A stretch of 52,567 nucleotides of DNA. It comes from JAKLKS01 sp964370855 (GTDB lineage: Bacteria > Planctomycetota > JAJSAM01 > JAKLKS01). Every line of letters starts with the position of its first letter. Position 1 is the first letter of the stretch. The stretch lies in contig CAYJMF010000019.1 in NCBI GenBank assembly GCA_964370855.1, positions 1-52,567 on the forward strand, read 5' to 3'. The position numbers were made by a program, and so were the translations under genes. Of this stretch, positions 48,918-52,567 are shown piece after piece. The notes beneath the pieces were generated by a model. The model made no database searches, was not told the origin of the DNA, and saw only the letters and a list, made by a program, of their open reading frames with translations.

Positions 48918-50708
48918 ATGAGGACCACCAGTGTCTTTGCCGCGCTCGCCATGCTCTCGCTGCTGCTCCCCGCCGCCGCCGAGGCGAGGGGGGGCGGCTC
49001 CGATCCGGGCCTCTTCGGGAGGCGGGGCGGCGGCGGCGGCGGTCCTTCCCGGGCGGCCCCCCTGACGCGGGGCTCCTCCGGCGGGTTCGCGCGCACTCCC
49101 TCCACGGGAAGTTCCCGCGGCTCCTCCCTCTTCGGCCGCTCCGGCGGCCGGTCCGGAAGCGGAAGCCTCTTCGGGGGATCCTCGCGGACCCCCTCGCGCT
49201 CCTCCCCCCGGGTCTCCCCGCAGGAGCCGACGCGCCGGGCCCCCTCCTTCACCGGGTCCGGCCGCTTCTCGACCTCGCGGGACCGGACTCCCTCCCGTTC
49301 GGCCCCCGCCTTCACAGGTGACCACTCCAGGCGCCAGGGTGTCCCCTCCGTGGGACAGCGCCCCTCCGCGGAATCCCCCTCCTTCCGCTCCTCTCCCCGC
49401 GCCCCCTCGGGCACCTCGCCGGCGAGGGCGGGGACCTACCGCGGCAGGCCCGACGGCGAGGACGGAGCCTTCGGCCGCTCGGGGCGTGCCTCCGGCGAAT
49501 CGCCGCGGGCCCCGGCCCGTCCCTCCGACGTGAACGGCGGTTTCCGCGGTCGTGACGGCACCTTCGGCACCGCCCCGGCGGAGCGCCCCTCCGGCGCCGG
49601 CGTCCAGGCGGGCGCCTCGACCCGGGGCGCGGCTCCGGGCTTCCGGGGCCAGGGCGGCGGGCAGGCCTTCGGCGGCCCGCGGGCGGCGGGCGGCGGCCCG
49701 GCGGGCGCGACGGTCCGGCCCACCCCGGCCACCACATGGAGGAACGGCTACCGGGTCGGCTACGGGGACGGCTGGGCCGACGGCTCGGCGGAGCACGTCC
49801 GGCACGGGTTCGACCGGCACTCCTGGGGCGGCACCTCCCACGGCGGCTACCACGACTGGTACGACCACGACCGCTGGTACCTCTCCTTCTCCTTCGGCCT
49901 CGGCTGCGGGCCCTACGCGGGGGTCGGCTACTACTGGCCCTACCGCTCCTGGACGCTGGGCATCGACTACGCCTTCTTCTACCCGGCGCCGGTGACCTAC
50001 TGCTACGCCCCCTTCGGGTTCTACTCCTCCTACACGCCCTACTACGTGACGCGGTACGAGACCGTGCGCGAGACGGTCCCCGTCTACGTCTACGAGACCC
50101 GCGTCGTCTACACCGAGGAGGAGATCGAGGCGAAGGCCGCCGCCGGCGAGGCCGGCCCCGCGGCCCCTCCGGCGGAGGACGGCGAGGTCAAGGTCGCCGA
50201 CCCGAAGCCCGCCGCGGGGAGCCCCGCGACGGAGAAGCTGCTGCGCGAGGCCTCGGAGCTCTTCCACGGGAAGAAGTACTACGACGCCGCCGTGAAGTTC
50301 CGCCTGGCCGCCATCTCCAGCCCCGACCTCCCCGGCCCGCTCTTCGCCCTCGGGCAGTCCCTCATCGCGCTCGGGCAGGACGAGTACGCGGCGAAGGTCC
50401 TGCGCCGGGCCGTCATCGCCCATCCCGTGCTCGTGAAGGAGACGGCGGACATCGCCGGCGTCTACGCCGACCAGGCGGAGTTCGACCGGGTCATGGCGGA
50501 ACTCGAGGCGCGGGCCGCCGACTCCCCCTCCGACGGGGACGCCCGGTTCCTCCTCGGGTACCAGCGCTACTTCAGCGGCGACCCCCGCTGCCGCGCCGAT
50601 TTCGACGGCCTTCAGGCCGCCGCCCCCGCCGACGGCGCCGTGAAGATCCTCCTCGAAGCCGTCGAGTCCCGCTTCAAGGCCGCCGCCGACCTCCCCGAAA
50701 TCAAGTGA
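48918..50708 (+). CDS. Exported low-complexity / Tyr-rich / TPR protein
   Basis: The product is 596 residues. A signal peptide ends after AAAEA (about residue 23). Residues about 24-275 are Arg/Gly/Ser/Pro-rich low complexity. A Tyr/Trp-rich block (about 275-400, with YGDGWADG, HDWYDHDRWYLSF, YYWPYRSW and YCYAPFGFYSSYTPYYV) follows. The C-terminal 170 residues are TPR-like helices (LFHGKKYYDAAVKFRLAA, LFALGQSLIALGQDEYAAKVL). The pattern suggests a surface-layer or envelope protein. I know no named family for the whole chain. A dispersed palindrome starts one base after its stop. Confidence 0.8.
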   Translation: MRTTSVFAALAMLSLLLPAAAEARGGGSDPGLFGRRGGGGGGPSRAAPLTRGSSGGFARTPSTGSSRGSSLFGRSGGRSGSGSLFGGSSRTPSRSSPRVSPQEPTRRAPSFTGSGRFSTSRDRTPSRSAPAFTGDHSRRQGVPSVGQRPSAESPSFRSSPRAPSGTSPARAGTYRGRPDGEDGAFGRSGRASGESPRAPARPSDVNGGFRGRDGTFGTAPAERPSGAGVQAGASTRGAAPGFRGQGGGQAFGGPRAAGGGPAGATVRPTPATTWRNGYRVGYGDGWADGSAEHVRHGFDRHSWGGTSHGGYHDWYDHDRWYLSFSFGLGCGPYAGVGYYWPYRSWTLGIDYAFFYPAPVTYCYAPFGFYSSYTPYYVTRYETVRETVPVYVYETRVVYTEEEIEAKAAAGEAGPAAPPAEDGEVKVADPKPAAGSPATEKLLREASELFHGKKYYDAAVKFRLAAISSPDLPGPLFALGQSLIALGQDEYAAKVLRRAVIAHPVLVKETADIAGVYADQAEFDRVMAELEARAADSPSDGDARFLLGYQRYFSGDPRCRADFDGLQAAAPADGAVKILLEAVESRFKAAADLPEIK

Positions 50709-50709
50709 T

Positions 50710-50815
50710 AAAGGGGACGCGCACCACTATTCACTTTCCGTGGGTATCCTGAGGGCCTGAGGCCGGAGGGACGAGCCATCCACGGAAAAGTGAAGAAGTG
50801 GTGCGCGTCCCCTTT
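50710..50815. repeat. Dispersed palindrome family, element 2
   Basis: Left arm 50710-50743 (AAAGGGGACGCGCACCACT...CCGTGG) and right arm 50780-50815 are reverse complements apart from one mismatch and two missing bases in the left arm. A 36-base loop contains further GC-rich sequence. The arm shares GGGGACG, CACTTC, TCACTT and GTGG at the same spacing as 13605-13696. It begins right after a stop codon, and the right arm contains the GTG start of the next gene. Confidence 0.8.
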
Positions 50816-51833
50816 TCCGTTTTTTCTACTCCTCCTCCTGGCGGGGGGGGCGCGGGCGGACTCGTTCCTCGACCGGGAGGCGCCGGTTCCGGCGGTGACG
50901 CAGTGGGTGACGGGGGAGCCGCCCCCGGCCTGGAAGGAGCTGAAGGGCTCCTGCGCGCTCCTCGAACTGCTCGACCCCGACGAGCTCGTCTGCCAGGGGC
51001 TCGTCTCCCTCACGGTGAAGGTCGTGGGCGCGACGAAGGAGCGGAAGCTCCTCGTCTTCTCCGTGGCCGTCGGCACCGGGGCCGACGACGAGAAGGCCCG
51101 CACCTTCGCCAAGCGCTTCAACGTCACCTGGCCCCTCGGCGTGGACCGCAAGGGGGAGACCTACTTCGGATGCGGCGCGCCGACCCTCCCCCGCTGGTAC
51201 CTGGTGGCCCCCGACGGGAAGGTGATGTGGGAGGGGAGCCCCGGCGCCCTGTCGGCGGAGACCCTCGGCGGCTTCCTCGACCGGGCGCGGCTCTGGCGCC
51301 CCGCGGAGATCGCCAAGACCGTCCGCCCCGCCGCCGACGCCTACGTGAAGGGGATGTTCTCCGCCGCCGCGAAGAAGGCGGCCGCTGCCCTGGCCGAGGC
51401 CCGCAAGCGGGCGAAGGCCGGGCTCCCCGTGGAGGGGGACGTGGAGAAGGACGCGACCCTCGTGGCCGACGGGCTGAAGGCCGTCGCGACGCTGCGACTC
51501 TCCATCGCCGACGGGATGGCGAAGGAGCGGCTCAGCCTCGATGCGGAGGATCTCCTCCAGTCCGTGGCCACGGGCTTCGCCGGCACCGAGTGGGAGGGGA
51601 AGGCGAAGGAGGCCCTCGCCGTCATGGCCGCCGACGCGCGGGCCCAGGCGGAGATCCTCGCGGGGAAGAAGCTCCGGGAGATCCTCGCCTCCGTCAAGCC
51701 CAACGTCCGCCGCACCGTGGAGAAGGCCATCGCCGAACTCGACGTGCTCCTGGCCACCTACGGCAACCTCCGCTCCGGCGAGCGGGCGCAGGCGGCGAAG
51801 GCGAAGCTCGAGGCCCTGCTCTCGGCGAAGTGA
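50790..51833 (+). CDS. Exported thioredoxin-fold protein without CXXC
   Basis: The product is 347 residues from GTG 50790, the only usable in-frame start. A signal peptide (about residues 1-23) precedes a TlpA/AhpC-like fold: ELKGSCALLELLDPDEL, LLVFSVAVGTGADDEKARTFAKRFNVTWPLGVD, then the cis-Pro segment TLPRWYLVAPDGKVMWEG. The redox CXXC is missing, so it is unlikely to be a disulphide reductase. The C-terminal 170 residues are Ala/Lys/Glu-rich helices. The first eleven residues are encoded by the palindromic repeat. Confidence 0.75.
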   Translation: MKKWCASPFPFFLLLLLAGGARADSFLDREAPVPAVTQWVTGEPPPAWKELKGSCALLELLDPDELVCQGLVSLTVKVVGATKERKLLVFSVAVGTGADDEKARTFAKRFNVTWPLGVDRKGETYFGCGAPTLPRWYLVAPDGKVMWEGSPGALSAETLGGFLDRARLWRPAEIAKTVRPAADAYVKGMFSAAAKKAAAALAEARKRAKAGLPVEGDVEKDATLVADGLKAVATLRLSIADGMAKERLSLDAEDLLQSVATGFAGTEWEGKAKEALAVMAADARAQAEILAGKKLREILASVKPNVRRTVEKAIAELDVLLATYGNLRSGERAQAAKAKLEALLSAK

Positions 51834-51886
51834 CGGGGTCCCCCCGGGTTGACGCCCGCCCGGCGCCTGCCCCCCCCGGACCGGGG

Positions 51887-51892
51887 TAGAAT
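51887..51892 (+). promoter_or_regulatory. TAGAAT -10 box before RsbRD-N-like gene
   Basis: TAGAAT is 34 bases before ATG 51927; GAGAGGAG at 51914-51921 is the ribosome site. Confidence 0.45.
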
Positions 51893-51926
51893 CCACACCG
51901 CCGGCCCTGCACCGAGAGGAGTCCCC

Positions 51927-52406
51927 ATGTCCCGCACCCGGCACCTCGTCGATCTCATCGAGAAGCACGGCGACGACCTCACCGCCCGCCTCGTCGCCCT
52001 GGTGAAGGAGGACCGCCAGACGGCCTCCTTCCGGAGGTTCGACGACCTGGAGCTCGGCCGTCGCGCCCGCGCCATCTACGGGCACCTCGGCTACTGGCTC
52101 CGCTCCTCCAGCGACCTCCAGGTGGAGGACGCCTTCTTCGACGTGGGGAAGGACCGGTACCGGGAGGGGATCCCGCTCTCCGACGTCGTCGCCGCCCAGC
52201 TCCTCACGCGCCGCAACCTCTGGGAGTTCATCGACGAGCACCTCGCCGGGGAATCGGCGGCGGAGCTGCGGGGGGAGCTCGACCTGCAGATCCTCGTCGT
52301 GCGGTTTTTCGACCGGGCGATCCTGCACAGCGTGAGGGGGTTCGAGGCGGCGCGGAAGGAGGAGAAGCAGGCGGGGGGGAGGGTGGGGGCAGGGGCGAAG
52401 GCGTAG
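51927..52406 (+). CDS. RsbRD N-terminal-domain-like protein
   Basis: The product is 159 residues, all helical. DLIEKHGDDLTARLV and the later YREGIPLSDVVAAQLLTRRNLWEFI resemble the globin-like N-terminal domain found in RsbR/RsbRD stress regulators and some histidine kinases. Here the domain stands alone with a Lys/Gly-rich tail. It may be a sensor lacking its output domain. The call rests on pattern memory. Confidence 0.55.
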   Translation: MSRTRHLVDLIEKHGDDLTARLVALVKEDRQTASFRRFDDLELGRRARAIYGHLGYWLRSSSDLQVEDAFFDVGKDRYREGIPLSDVVAAQLLTRRNLWEFIDEHLAGESAAELRGELDLQILVVRFFDRAILHSVRGFEAARKEEKQAGGRVGAGAKA

Positions 52407-52567
52407 GCGTCGCAAGCGTAGAGGAGAGGCCGTTGCGCCCGGGAGGTCGCGGTGGAGAGGCGAGGCCAGGGCGAGGCGAGGGGATCCGATCGTCCTCACT
52501 TGGGCGCGGGGGGGAAGGGGGAGGGGGGGAGCGGACATGGGGCGGCGATTCGGGGAGGAAGCAAAGC
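52407..52567. other. Unassigned scaffold end
   Basis: These 161 bases after the last stop codon are G-rich and contain no gene, hairpin or RNA that I can support. Confidence 0.5.

Overview
This is a very GC-rich (about 70% or more by eye), gene-dense piece of a Gram-negative bacterial genome. It is probably a metagenome-assembled scaffold: it opens with 51 consecutive C and has a 10-N gap at 8175-8184. The gene mix (many multihaem c-type cytochromes, an outer-membrane cytochrome/porin gene, glutamate-route haem synthesis, Flp pilin, a paralogous family of membrane-anchored carboxypeptidase-regulatory-like proteins) would fit a Planctomycetota-like lineage or another anaerobe with multihaem respiration. 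There is no rRNA or marker gene here, so the phylum is only a guess.

Region 1 (60-13511, minus strand) is a respiratory module. Nearest the gap is a canonical set: Rieske protein, a full-length cytochrome b with all four haem-ligand histidines and a PEWF motif, and a nine-haem membrane-anchored cytochrome c (8069 to 5262). Beyond a terminator-like hairpin lies a second, divergent copy (5167 to 60): Rieske, a short cytochrome b, a separate subunit-IV-like protein, a second nine-haem cytochrome, and an 18-haem cytochrome with a NapC-like anchor. In this copy the two histidines for the high-potential haem bH are replaced by Tyr and Ala, and PEWY has become PAWP. Upstream is a second cluster: a 22-haem cytochrome, a 751-residue protein that looks like a tetrahaem domain fused to an outer-membrane beta-barrel, and a tetrahaem c554-like cytochrome. 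Together they suggest electron transfer between the quinone pool, a haem-rich periplasm and the cell exterior. A partial Flp pilin gene runs into the assembly gap.

Region 2 (14668-25770, plus strand) is a nearly continuous operon with a CcsA/HemX-like membrane protein followed by hemA, hemC, a hemD-hemB fusion, hemL, hemE, hemN, hemH and a HemY-type protoporphyrinogen oxidase gene. It covers the route from glutamyl-tRNA to protohaem, and most junctions are 4-base GTGA overlaps. Lying next to the cytochrome clusters, it supplies the haem they need.

Region 3 (25767-46609) is accessory DNA. It has six paralogous membrane-anchored proteins built of repeated beta-sandwich modules, two AAA/DUF4143 ATPases each preceded by an unusually AT-rich palindrome, a 3-methyladenine-DNA glycosylase, SEC-C and SET proteins, a DUF433 antitoxin-like gene, and a lower-GC insert with a HATPase gene cut in two by an amber codon plus a STAS-like partner. 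Duplication debris is visible: a glycosylase 3' relic, a SEC-C relic, and a 116-bp block identical in two paralogues.

Region 4 (46631-52406) has a tungstate-type ABC importer (tupABC, minus strand), a low-complexity/TPR exported protein, a thioredoxin-fold exported protein and an RsbRD-N-like regulator. Two long hairpins, 13605-13696 and 50710-50815, belong to one dispersed palindrome family. Each starts 1-2 bases after a stop codon, and the second also supplies the start codon of the following gene.
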